From Pseudolabrys sp. (lineage in GTDB: Bacteria > Pseudomonadota > Alphaproteobacteria > Rhizobiales > Xanthobacteraceae), in NCBI GenBank assembly GCA_017849615.1, contig JAFIGS010000035.1:38397-102396 (forward strand): DNA of 64,000 bases, written 5' to 3'. Below, one piece after another: positions 35,302-43,093 of this stretch; the first letter of the stretch is position 1, and each line of letters opens with the position of its first letter. The notes under the pieces were generated by a model. That model searched no databases. It was not told the origin of the DNA and saw nothing but the letters and a program-made list of their open reading frames with translations. The translations under genes were made by a program, and so were the position numbers.

Positions 35302-35643
35302 ATGTTCGTCTACAAAGTGTGCCCGGCCGCGCTCTGGAACGATGCCGAGCAGGCGCGCGTGTTCCGCGGCGCGCCGGTGGATTTGGCGGACGGCTACATT
35401 CACTTCTCCACCGCCGCGCAGCTCGCAGAGACCCTGGCGAAACATTTTTCCGGCCAAAGCGACCTCGTTCTTGTCGAAGTCGATACCGCACGGCTCGGCG
35501 ACGCGCTGAAATGGGAGCCGTCGCGCGGCGGGGCGCTGTTTCCGCATCTCTACGGCGCGCTCGACTTGACCGCCGTCAATCGCATCGCCCCGCTGCCGCT
35601 CGGCGCCGATGGCCGTCACATTTTACCGCTGCTGCCTGCATGA
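35302..35643 (+). CDS. DUF952 family protein
   Basis: 113 aa. The DUF952 pattern is clear: VYKVCPAALWNDAEQ, DGYIHFSTAAQLAETLAKHF and LKWEPSRGGALFPHLYGAL. Family function is unknown; the fold is ADP-ribosyl-transferase-like in related structures. ATG 35302 is preferred over an upstream TTG. Confidence 0.85.
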   Translation: MFVYKVCPAALWNDAEQARVFRGAPVDLADGYIHFSTAAQLAETLAKHFSGQSDLVLVEVDTARLGDALKWEPSRGGALFPHLYGALDLTAVNRIAPLPLGADGRHILPLLPA

Positions 35644-35732
35644 TCCCTGTGCATGACTGAAACTCGGACAGGCGCGAGGGGGAACGCTTGGCCCGTTCGG
35701 CGCGTTTGCAGTGCGGAATGAGGATGACCTTC

Positions 35733-35996
35733 ATGAAACCCGATGACATCAGGCCGACCCGACAATTCCACCCGTCCGTCTATGCGACCGCGGGCCGCCT
35801 GCTGCAGGCGGCGACCGTACCGCGCGCGTCGGGCGCCATGCGCTATCGCTGCCCGGTCAGCGCCTCCTTCGTGCTGGTCACCGAAGAGCCCATTCTGGCG
35901 TCGCTGAAAGCGCGCCCTTCGCTGCAGCGGCGCTGCCCGGCATGCGGGGAGATGCATCTGCTTTGCGTCGCCGAGGCCCCTGCCGGCCACGCCTGA
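35733..35996 (+). CDS. small hypothetical protein with C-terminal Cys/His cluster
   Basis: About 87 aa. Near the C-terminus CPACGEMHLLC could be a small zinc site, and RYRCPVSASFVLVTEE forms a strand-like segment before it. Start ATG 35733 follows GAGGA at 8 bp; the frame is open from 35688. No known family recognised. Confidence 0.5.
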   Translation: MKPDDIRPTRQFHPSVYATAGRLLQAATVPRASGAMRYRCPVSASFVLVTEEPILASLKARPSLQRRCPACGEMHLLCVAEAPAGHA

Positions 35997-36155
35997 CAAA
36001 AAGCGCGGCCCAGTCCGCATCATGTAGCGATGTCACCTCCGCACGCGCATCTCACGCGTCTGTGAGAACGCGTCGTACATCCGGCTTGCCGAACGCCCCG
36101 TATCTCGAATGTCTCCGCAACAAGACGGAGGCAGCGAACGAGAGAAAGGGAAGCT

Positions 36156-36734
36156 ATGAAATCTTTATGCAAGTCCGCGCTTGCCGGCGCCGCGATGACG
36201 CTTGGCCTGGCCGTTGCCGCCGCCTCCTACGCTCCGGCTCACGCCGAAGAAACCAAGATGGTCGGCGGCGCCGCTATGTATCCATCGAAGAATATCGTGC
36301 AAAACGCCGTGAATTCGAAGGACCATACGACTCTGGTCGCCGCGGTGAAGGCGGCCGGCCTTGTCGACACGCTATCGGGCAAGGGGCCCTTCACGGTATT
36401 TGCGCCGACCAACGCCGCATTCGCCAAGCTGCCCGCCGGCACCGTCGACAATCTGCTCAAGCCCGAGAACAAGGCTCAGCTCACCAAGGTGCTGACCTGC
36501 CACGTCGTCGCCGCCGATGCGATGGCCGCGACCATCGGCAAGATGATCAAGGACGACGGCGGCATGCACAAGGTCAAGACGGTCGGCGGCTGCACGCTGA
36601 CCGCCAAGATGACGGGCGGCAAGCTTCAGCTGGTCGACGAAAAGGGCCAGACCGCGACCGTCACCATCGCCGACGTGAAACAGTCAAACGGCGTCATCCA
36701 CGTCATCGACACCGTGCTGCTGCCGGCGAGCTGA
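36156..36734 (+). CDS. exported fasciclin (FAS1) domain protein
   Basis: 192 aa with a signal peptide (ALAGAAMTLGLAVAAASYAPAHA). One FAS1 domain spans residues ~45-190: IVQNAVNSKDHTTLVAAVKAA, GPFTVFAPTNAAFAKLP (H1 motif) and VIHVIDTVLLP (H2 motif). Bacterial FAS1 proteins are secreted adhesion- or surface-related; role here unknown. Follows AGAAAGGGAAGCT as ribosome-binding site. Not flagellar, though it sits just before the flhA promoter. Confidence 0.9.
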   Translation: MKSLCKSALAGAAMTLGLAVAAASYAPAHAEETKMVGGAAMYPSKNIVQNAVNSKDHTTLVAAVKAAGLVDTLSGKGPFTVFAPTNAAFAKLPAGTVDNLLKPENKAQLTKVLTCHVVAADAMAATIGKMIKDDGGMHKVKTVGGCTLTAKMTGGKLQLVDEKGQTATVTIADVKQSNGVIHVIDTVLLPAS

Positions 36735-36800
36735 CGCAGGTAACGGCTAGGTCGCCCCCTCTTCCGGCTCCCCGCGGGAGGGGGCGGCCGGCCCAGGCCG

Positions 36801-36815
36801 TTAACCACTCGCTAA
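36801..36815 (+). promoter_or_regulatory. CtrA-like box TTAA-N7-CTAA before flhA
   Basis: TTAACCACTCGCTAA, nearly the same as the box before fliF (27673) and in the same relation to a downstream inverted repeat. Confidence 0.6.
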
Positions 36816-36825
36816 CCATAAACTG

Positions 36826-36838
36826 GGCAATCTTTGCC
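36826..36838 (+). promoter_or_regulatory. GGCAA-N3-TTGCC inverted repeat before flhA
   Basis: Perfect inverted repeat exactly 10 bp after the CtrA-like box, as at fliF, and 65 bp before the flhA start. Candidate FlbD site. Confidence 0.5.
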
Positions 36839-36903
36839 GGGTTGCCGGCGCTTGGTCGCGGGCGGCCGCTTTCGCCGTCCGGCCACCCGAGCACCCGCCC
36901 AGC

Positions 36904-39024
36904 ATGACCGATACGACCGCCGCGTCCCCCGCCCCGAGCGCCTCGCGCATCCCGAGTCTTACCGACATCGGCAACATCATCCGGCGCAGCGATCTCGGAC
37001 TGGCGATCGGCGTCCTGATCATCCTGGTCGTGCTGATCCTGCCGCTGCCGCCGGTCCTGCTCGACATCTTCCTCGCCATCTCGATCATCCTGTCGGTGCT
37101 GATCCTGATGACGTCGCTGTTCATCCAGGCGCCGCTGGAATTCTCGGCCTTCCCGACGGTGCTGCTCGTGACCACGATGCTGCGCCTGTCGCTCAACCTC
37201 GCTTCGACCCGCCTCATCCTGTCCCACGGCCACGAGGGCACCGCCGCCGCCGGCCACGTCATCGAAGCCTTCGGCAACTTCGTGATGGGCGGCAACTTCG
37301 TCATCGGCATCATCGTCTTCGCCATCCTGGTGATCGTGAACTTCGTCGTCATCACCAAGGGTTCGGGCCGTATCGCCGAAGTCGCCGCGCGCTTCCACCT
37401 CGACGCCATGCCGGGCAAGCAGATGGCGATCGACGCCGATCTCTCCGCCGGCCTGATCGACGAGGGCGAAGCGCGCCGCCGCCGCAAGGATCTCGAGGAC
37501 GAAGGCGGCTTCTTCGGCGCCATGGACGGCGCCTCGAAATTCGTTCGCGGCGACGCCATCGCCGGCCTGCTCATTGTCTTCATCAACGTCATCGGCGGCA
37601 TGATCATCGGCATCGCCCAGCAGGGCATGCCGTTCGCCGACGCCGCGCACACCTACACGCTGCTCACCGTCGGCGACGGTCTCGTCAGCCAGATCCCGGC
37701 GCTGGTCGTCTCGACCGCCGCGGGCTTGCTGGTGTCCAAGGCCGGCGTCACCGGCGCCGCCGACAAGGCGCTGATGAAGCAGCTCTCGGGTTATCCCAAG
37801 GCGCTTGGCATGTCCGGCGCGGTCATGGTCTGCATGGCCCTGCTGCCGGGCATCCCGTTCCTGCCCTTCGTCATCCTCGGCGGCGGCGCCATCGGCCTCG
37901 CCACCATGACCGCGAAGCGCACGAAGGCGACGGCGACACGCGAGGCCGATAAGAAACAGACCGAGGCGCAGGCCGCCCAGGTCGCAGAAGAGCCGATCGC
38001 GACGGCGCTGCGCATCGACGATCTCAAGGTGGAGCTGGGTTACGCTCTGCTGCCGCTGGTCAACGCGCCGGACGGCACCGACCGCCTGACCGAGCAGATC
38101 AAGGCGCTCCGCCGCTCGCTCGCCGGCGAGATGGGCTTCGTGATGCCGGCGGTACGCATCCTCGACAACGTCCATCTCGACGCCAACAGCTACATCATCA
38201 AGATCAAGGAAGTGGACGCTGGCAACGGCAAGGTCTGGGCCGGCCAGTACATGGTCATGGACCCGGCGGGCGGCCAGGTGCGTCTGCCCGGCAACCACAC
38301 CACCGAACCGACCTTCGGCCTGCCCGCGACCTGGGTCGATGCCGCGATCAAGGACGAAGCGGCGATGCAGGGCTACACGGTGGTCGATGCCGCCACCGTG
38401 CTGTCGACGCATCTCACCGAGCTGCTCAAGGGCAACATGTCGGAATTGTTGTCCTACGGCGAAGTGCAGAAGCTGCTCAAGGAACTGCCGAAGGAACAGG
38501 GCGAACTGCTCAAGGACATCGCGCCCTCGCTCATCACCACATCGGGCATCCAGCGCGTGTTGCAGATGCTGCTCGCCGAACGCGTTTCGATCCGCGATCT
38601 GTCGACCATCCTCGAAGGCATCGCTGAAGGCCTTGCGTCGACGCGCAGCCCGGTGGCGCTGACCGAACATGTGCGCATGCGCCTGTCGCGCCAGATCTGC
38701 GCGCAATACGCCAACCCGGCGGGCTATCTGCCGCTGATCGCGCTGTCGGCCAAGTGGGAGCAGGCTTTCGCGGAATCGCTGGTCGGCACCGGCGACGACC
38801 GTCAGCTCGCCATGCAGCCCTCGAAGCTGACCGAGTTCATCACCCTCGTGCGGCAGGCTTACGAGGCGGCGGCGCGCGAAGGCGAAGCGCCGGTTCTGGT
38901 CACCTCGGCCGGCATCCGGCCTTACGTGCGCGGCATCGTCGAGCGCTTCCGCGCGCAGACGCCGGTGATCTCGCAGTCGGAAATCCACCCGCGGGCACGG
39001 CTCAAGACGGTGGGGAGTGTTTGA
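36904..39024 (+). CDS. flhA: flagellar type III export gate protein
   Basis: Inner-membrane nonameric export-gate component, 706 aa. Eight transmembrane segments lie in the first ~320 residues, with the FHIPEP cytoplasmic loop (GSGRIAEVAARFHLDAMPGKQMAIDADL region). The large C-terminal cytoplasmic domain (from ~residue 365) includes VELGYALLPLV and the conserved end VISQSEI. It has its own promoter with a CtrA-like box. fliR and flhB, which often follow flhA in relatives, are not downstream here. Confidence 0.96.
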   Translation: MTDTTAASPAPSASRIPSLTDIGNIIRRSDLGLAIGVLIILVVLILPLPPVLLDIFLAISIILSVLILMTSLFIQAPLEFSAFPTVLLVTTMLRLSLNLASTRLILSHGHEGTAAAGHVIEAFGNFVMGGNFVIGIIVFAILVIVNFVVITKGSGRIAEVAARFHLDAMPGKQMAIDADLSAGLIDEGEARRRRKDLEDEGGFFGAMDGASKFVRGDAIAGLLIVFINVIGGMIIGIAQQGMPFADAAHTYTLLTVGDGLVSQIPALVVSTAAGLLVSKAGVTGAADKALMKQLSGYPKALGMSGAVMVCMALLPGIPFLPFVILGGGAIGLATMTAKRTKATATREADKKQTEAQAAQVAEEPIATALRIDDLKVELGYALLPLVNAPDGTDRLTEQIKALRRSLAGEMGFVMPAVRILDNVHLDANSYIIKIKEVDAGNGKVWAGQYMVMDPAGGQVRLPGNHTTEPTFGLPATWVDAAIKDEAAMQGYTVVDAATVLSTHLTELLKGNMSELLSYGEVQKLLKELPKEQGELLKDIAPSLITTSGIQRVLQMLLAERVSIRDLSTILEGIAEGLASTRSPVALTEHVRMRLSRQICAQYANPAGYLPLIALSAKWEQAFAESLVGTGDDRQLAMQPSKLTEFITLVRQAYEAAAREGEAPVLVTSAGIRPYVRGIVERFRAQTPVISQSEIHPRARLKTVGSV

Positions 39025-39067
39025 GCTCATCTCTTTGGACCCACTGAGACCAACCCGAACTCCGCTC

Positions 39068-39087
39068 ATTCCCGCGCAAGCGGGAAT
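39068..39087. repeat. REP-like hairpin
   Basis: ATTCCCG-cgcaag-CGGGAAT, the common short palindrome scattered between genes in GC-rich alphaproteobacteria. Confidence 0.5.
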
Positions 39088-39276
39088 CCAGAACCACGCC
39101 AAAGCGCGAAGCCGACTCATTTCAGGGACGCCGCTTTCGCGGGGACGAGCGAAGGACTTAAGCGCGATCCGTCCTGAGCTTGCCCTGTTGCACCCCCTCG
39201 TCTAATACCTCTCCGGGCGCTTCCCTTGCGCCCGGTGCCGCCGGTCCCAACCGGCCGTAAGCGTTCAACGTGAACC

Positions 39277-39335
39277 AACGCAATCAACGGCTCTCGGTCG
39301 CAACGACCGTCGCCGTTCGGATTGCGTTTTTTATT
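39277..39335 (+). terminator. long three-tier terminator hairpin
   Basis: Three nested stems, AACGCAATC/GATTGCGTT, AACGGC/GCCGTT and CGGTCG/CGACCG, then a T-run TTTTTTATT. An effective terminator for read-through from flhA, or a leader attenuator for the following MFS gene. Confidence 0.65.
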
Positions 39336-39382
39336 GTTCACGGCGCAGTCCGAATGGCGACAAGCACCTCAAAAGGACTGCC

Positions 39383-40585
39383 ATGACTTCCGCCTCGACA
39401 CGCGATCCGTCCAACCGCCGACTGCTTCTTCTGACCGCCGTTCTCTTCCTCTCCTATCTCTGCATCGCCATGCCGCTGCCGATCGTGCCGGTCTTCGTGA
39501 CCGCGCAGCTCGGCTACAGCAATGTGTGGGCCGGCCTCGGCGTCGGCGTCGCCTTCGTCGCCACCATCGCCTCGCGCGGCGTCACCGGAAGCTTCACCGA
39601 CCGGCGCGGCGCCAAACTCGCCATGCGGCGCGGCCTGATGTTCTACATCGTCGGCGCGACGGTCGCGCTCGGCGCCGGCCTGATGCCGGCGACGCCACTC
39701 GCCGCCTATGGCCTGCTGCTCGCCGGACGGCTGCTCATCGGCATCGGCGAAAGCCTGGTCACGGTCAGCGTCGTGTCATGGGGCGTCGGCATCGTCGGCC
39801 CGGCGCGTTCATCGCGCGTGCTCGCGCTGATGGGCGCGGCGATGTACGGTGCGCTCGCGGTCGGCGGCCCGATCGGCGTCATCCTGCTCGACCGGCTCGG
39901 CTTCGCCGCGGCAATGGCGATCAGCGCGGTGCTGCCGGCCATCGCCCTGGTGGTTACCTGGCGCATGCCTGCCGTGCCGGCGCATCCCGACGCGCGGCGG
40001 CCGTCCTTCATCAGCGTCATCGGCCGCATCTGGCGGCATGGCGCGATCGTCGGCCTCCAGGGTGTCGGCTTCGCCGCAATCGGCGCGTTCTTCGTGCTGT
40101 ATTTCCGCGACCAGCACTGGAGCTATGCCGGCCTCGGCCTCACGGCCTTCGGCGGCGGCTTCGTGCTGGTGCGCATTTTGTTTGGGCACCTGCCCGATCG
40201 CTTCGGCGGCGTACCTGTGGCCATCGTGTCGCTGGCCGTCGAGACCGTCGGCCAGATCCTGCTGTGGACCGCGCCGCATCCGGGCTTCGCGCTCGCCGGC
40301 GCGTTTCTCACCGGGCTCGGCTGCTCGATGGTGTTCCCGGCCATGGGCCGCGAGGTCATGCGGCTGGTCGAGCCCCATCTGCGCGGCACTGCGCTCGGCG
40401 GCTTCGCGGCGTTCCAGGACATCGCCTACGGGCTCACCGGCCCCGTTGCGGGACTGGTGGCGGATCGGGCGGGCTATGGCAGCGTCTACCTGATCGGCGC
40501 TATCGGGGCCGTGCTGGGCCTTGCCATGGCCATTTCACTGCACCGCGCCGGCCAATCGGGGCCCTCTCACGCCGGCGGTTCGTAG
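39383..40585 (+). CDS. MFS transporter (YhhS/YfcJ-like)
   Basis: 400 aa with twelve hydrophobic segments. FLSYLCIAMPLPIVPVFV opens the protein; the MFS signature loop between helices 2 and 3 is GVTGSFTDRRGAKLAMRRG, and GRLLIGIGESLVTVSVVSWG is helix 4-5. The pattern resembles the YhhS/YfcJ subgroup of sugar-efflux-like transporters. Substrate unknown. Its 3' end overlaps the convergent tautomerase gene by 19 bp. Confidence 0.85.
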   Translation: MTSASTRDPSNRRLLLLTAVLFLSYLCIAMPLPIVPVFVTAQLGYSNVWAGLGVGVAFVATIASRGVTGSFTDRRGAKLAMRRGLMFYIVGATVALGAGLMPATPLAAYGLLLAGRLLIGIGESLVTVSVVSWGVGIVGPARSSRVLALMGAAMYGALAVGGPIGVILLDRLGFAAAMAISAVLPAIALVVTWRMPAVPAHPDARRPSFISVIGRIWRHGAIVGLQGVGFAAIGAFFVLYFRDQHWSYAGLGLTAFGGGFVLVRILFGHLPDRFGGVPVAIVSLAVETVGQILLWTAPHPGFALAGAFLTGLGCSMVFPAMGREVMRLVEPHLRGTALGGFAAFQDIAYGLTGPVAGLVADRAGYGSVYLIGAIGAVLGLAMAISLHRAGQSGPSHAGGS

Positions 40586-40800
40586 CCCGGCGCCTTGAAG
40601 ATGGTATCGAGCTTGGCCGCGATATCGGGCCGGTAGACCTGCGCGCCCCAGTTTTCCGGCTGGATATCCTCGATGCTGACCGAAATCGCCTTTTCGCTCG
40701 AGCCGAGCGCCTCGATCGTCGCCTTCGTCAGGGCCTCGGCGAGGCGCACCTTGTCGGCGTCGGAGCGCCCGGCGTACATTTTCACCACGATGTGGGGCAT
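40567..40800 (-). CDS. 4-oxalocrotonate tautomerase family protein
   Basis: 77 aa, a small beta-alpha-beta tautomerase. Pro follows the initiator Met (MPHIVVKMYAG), giving the catalytic N-terminal proline; ADKVRLAEALTKATIEALG is the family helix and EDIQPENWG resembles the PptA type. It should form dimers or hexamers. Substrate unknown. Converges on the MFS gene. Confidence 0.85.
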   Translation of the reverse strand: MPHIVVKMYAGRSDADKVRLAEALTKATIEALGSSEKAISVSIEDIQPENWGAQVYRPDIAAKLDTIFKAPGYEPPA

Positions 40801-40996
40801 GCTTCTTGTCCTGTTGCAGGGCGGGCCTATATTCGGGATAAAGCTTTTGGTCGCACGGTGTTAACTACGCCACCAGCGGTAGCCGCCCGCCGTTTCTTAT
40901 GTCGCGGGGGCCACTGGATTGCCGCAGTTTTATGACTATATAGAGTACTCAAACTAGTGCCGGTCTGCCTGTTGGCCCGGCTGCGCTGGAGTCACC

Positions 40997-41245
40997 ATGA
41001 AAACCATCGATTTTACCGCGCCGGCGGAGTTGTTTCCGTCGCGTAATCGCAAGGTCGCGAGCAAAGTCCGCTACCGCCGTTTTGACAAGGCCTCCGAGGC
41101 CATTCGCTTTGCGGTCGAAGAGTTGCCGGAAGCCCAGCTTCTTGGCGCCTACATCGAAATCAACGAGGCGCGCCTGAGCCACCAGGACATCAAGGCGCTG
41201 TACGAGAGCGAAGCCTATCCGCTCAAGCGCGCGGCCAACGCCTGA
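40997..41245 (+). CDS. small hypothetical protein
   Basis: 82 aa (MKTIDFTAPAELFPSR...). The part RYRRFDKASEAIRFAVEELPEAQLLGAYIEI suggests a compact alpha/beta fold. It is preceded by an AT-rich stretch (40928-40955, including TATATAG) likely to be a promoter, and followed by a strong terminator, so it is probably a single-gene unit. Function unknown. Confidence 0.72.
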   Translation: MKTIDFTAPAELFPSRNRKVASKVRYRRFDKASEAIRFAVEELPEAQLLGAYIEINEARLSHQDIKALYESEAYPLKRAANA

Positions 41246-41275
41246 TCGCGTAGCCTGCCTCATATCCGAGAAATC

Positions 41276-41307
41276 GCCCGGCCCTCGCGCCGGGCTTTTT
41301 CTTTTTT
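41276..41307 (+). terminator. rho-independent terminator
   Basis: GCCCGGC-cctcgc-GCCGGGC stem followed by TTTTTCTTTTTT. Confidence 0.85.
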
Positions 41308-41478
41308 GCGGATCCGCGGGCAGCCCCCAATACCTCCCACCGGTCACAAACCTTCACCGTTCCGTGAAACGGCGGGCGGAACCTGACGCGCGCCCCCACG
41401 TTTACTTGACGAATGAAGGCAAGCGCTTTCGCCAGGTTATCCCGAGAAGTTATCCCGAGCCGGATGGAGGGTCGCGTA

Positions 41479-41688
41479 ATGAACTGGTCGATGTACACCG
41501 CTGATCGCACCACCCACCTGAAGATCGTGGTGGTCGGGCTTTTTGCCGCGCTCATGATTGCCGTGATCGGCATTTCGGCCACGCAACTTAATCTCGGCGC
41601 GGACGTTATGACCGCGAAGGGCCCGCAAGTTTACAAAGCCGGCCAGCCGGTGGTTTTGACCGTGCGTGAGGGCGCGTCCATCCACTGA
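41479..41688 (+). CDS. small single-pass membrane protein, unknown
   Basis: 69 aa. MNWSMYTADRTTHLK is followed by one transmembrane helix (IVVVGLFAALMIAVIGISA) and a short external tail. ATG 41479 is preferred because GGAGG lies 9 bp before it; the frame is open from 41413. No family recognised. Confidence 0.65.
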   Translation: MNWSMYTADRTTHLKIVVVGLFAALMIAVIGISATQLNLGADVMTAKGPQVYKAGQPVVLTVREGASIH

Positions 41689-41703
41689 CCGCTTTTGAGT
41701 TTC

Positions 41704-41764
41704 TGACTGGACGACGAAGACTGAACGACGACGACTGACATTTGACTGAGACGACTGACTGAAC
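41704..41764 (+). repeat. GACTGA-rich low-complexity tract
   Basis: The motif GACTG(A/G) recurs at least five times, separated by ACGACGA-like units, immediately after the small membrane-protein gene and before a terminator. No fixed period. Confidence 0.5.
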
Positions 41765-41780
41765 CTCCCCCAAGACTAGA

Positions 41781-41808
41781 CGCGCCGCTTTGCCGGCGCG
41801 TTTTTTTT
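41781..41808 (+). terminator. rho-independent terminator
   Basis: CGCGCCG-ctttgc-CGGCGCG stem followed by eight T. Confidence 0.88.
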
Positions 41809-41920
41809 GCGCGCGCGGTTCCGGCGCGTCGAATGAGCGCGCCGCAGCCGCCGCTCGGGTCTTGAATCGCCGGGCAAAAGCCGCAGGGTGGGGAAACACG
41901 CGAATCAGCCGGGACCGTTC

Positions 41921-43075
41921 ATGCTGCGCCGCCTCGTCACGACCTGCTTCCTTTCGCCGCTCGCTTTGACGTTGTCGGCCTGCGCCGGCGGTTTGCCCGC
42001 CAGTTCCAGCGTCGCCATCGCCAGCGACTACGAGGCGAAGCTCACTGCCTGGCAGGCAGCCCGCCGCCCCTACGACGAAGCGGCGGAAGCCTACTGGGAT
42101 GCGATCAGCGACAAGCGCCGCATTCGCAACGCCAAGCGTCGCAGCAACGAGCCGATCCTGCTCGACGACTATGTGCTGGACCAGCCGCCGGTCTATACCG
42201 GCCCGCCGCGCCCGGTCGATCCCAATGCGCCGCCGGGCCCCGCGCCCGGCGAGCCGAAGCCGATCCCGGTCATCGCCGACTTTCTGCGCCACGCCAAATC
42301 GCAGTTCGGCTTCGTGCCCGACCAACCGGCCAGCGATCTCGGGTTCAAGCGCGCCTATGCCCGCACCGCGCTGGCGGCGGGGCTGACGCGCGAGCAGATC
42401 GTCGGCGTCTATGCGTTCGAGACCGGCGGCAACGGCACCTATGACACCCAGGCCGGCGTATCGCCCAAGCGTGCCGCCGCCATTTCGCCGGCGGTCGGCT
42501 ACAACCAGATGCTCTCCACCAATTCGGTGTCGATGCTCGCCGAGCATTCCGACATCGTGCTCGCGACCTTGCGCCGCAAGGAGAAGGGGCTGCAGGGCGA
42601 GGCCAGGCGCGCGATGGTTCGCAAGATCGAGGCGGTCAAGCGCATGATCGCATTTTCCAAGTCGGTGCCCGGCCGGTGGAGCGAATACGACAAGCTCGCC
42701 AAGACGACGCCGGGCGGCATGGGCATCCACGCCATCGTGCTCGACATCGATATCGGCCCGGTGGTGCAGACGCAGAAGCTGCTCAACTCGGTGCAGTTCG
42801 CGCGCATGAAGGGCTATCGCACGCCGCTGACCGCGCCCGAGCTCGAATTGATGAACCTGACCGGCGATTCCACCGGGCTGGACATGATCACCATGTCCCC
42901 GGACGCCCGCGCCCAGGTGCCGACATCGAATTTCTTCCAGCGCAACGGCTACGAGCGCAATCCGGTGGCGCGCCGCACCGGCGTGGTCGGCAATCTCATC
43001 GCCGACATCGACGGCAAGATGCAGCGCGGCGCGCAGGCCGCCGGCTCCAAGGAACTGGCCGCGGCGGCGAACTGA
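41921..43075 (+). CDS. lipoprotein with possible lytic-transglycosylase-like domain
   Basis: 384 aa. Signal with lipobox LSAC (Cys21) predicts a lipid-anchored envelope protein. A Pro-rich linker (residues ~90-120) precedes the main domain, where VYAFETGGNGTYDTQAG and SPAVGYNQML recall the E...G.G..D..AG...GYNQ pattern of lysozyme-like transglycosylases, with Glu in FETGG as a candidate catalytic residue. Enzyme activity is inference. ATG 41921 chosen since the signal peptide begins there; the frame is open from 41888. Confidence 0.65.
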   Translation: MLRRLVTTCFLSPLALTLSACAGGLPASSSVAIASDYEAKLTAWQAARRPYDEAAEAYWDAISDKRRIRNAKRRSNEPILLDDYVLDQPPVYTGPPRPVDPNAPPGPAPGEPKPIPVIADFLRHAKSQFGFVPDQPASDLGFKRAYARTALAAGLTREQIVGVYAFETGGNGTYDTQAGVSPKRAAAISPAVGYNQMLSTNSVSMLAEHSDIVLATLRRKEKGLQGEARRAMVRKIEAVKRMIAFSKSVPGRWSEYDKLAKTTPGGMGIHAIVLDIDIGPVVQTQKLLNSVQFARMKGYRTPLTAPELELMNLTGDSTGLDMITMSPDARAQVPTSNFFQRNGYERNPVARRTGVVGNLIADIDGKMQRGAQAAGSKELAAAAN

Positions 43076-43093
43076 CGGCCGCGAACCGCGCCG

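Larger units (their letters stand above)
39025..39382. other. flhA-MFS intergenic region
   Basis: 358 bp. It holds a REP-like hairpin (39068-39087), a stretch of short related inverted motifs up to about 39150, and a branched terminator (39277-39335). No gene seen. Confidence 0.5.

Noticed and set aside
36703-39120. Minus-strand frame of 805 aa opposite flhA
   Set aside because: Antisense to a full-length FlhA; no signal of an independent gene.
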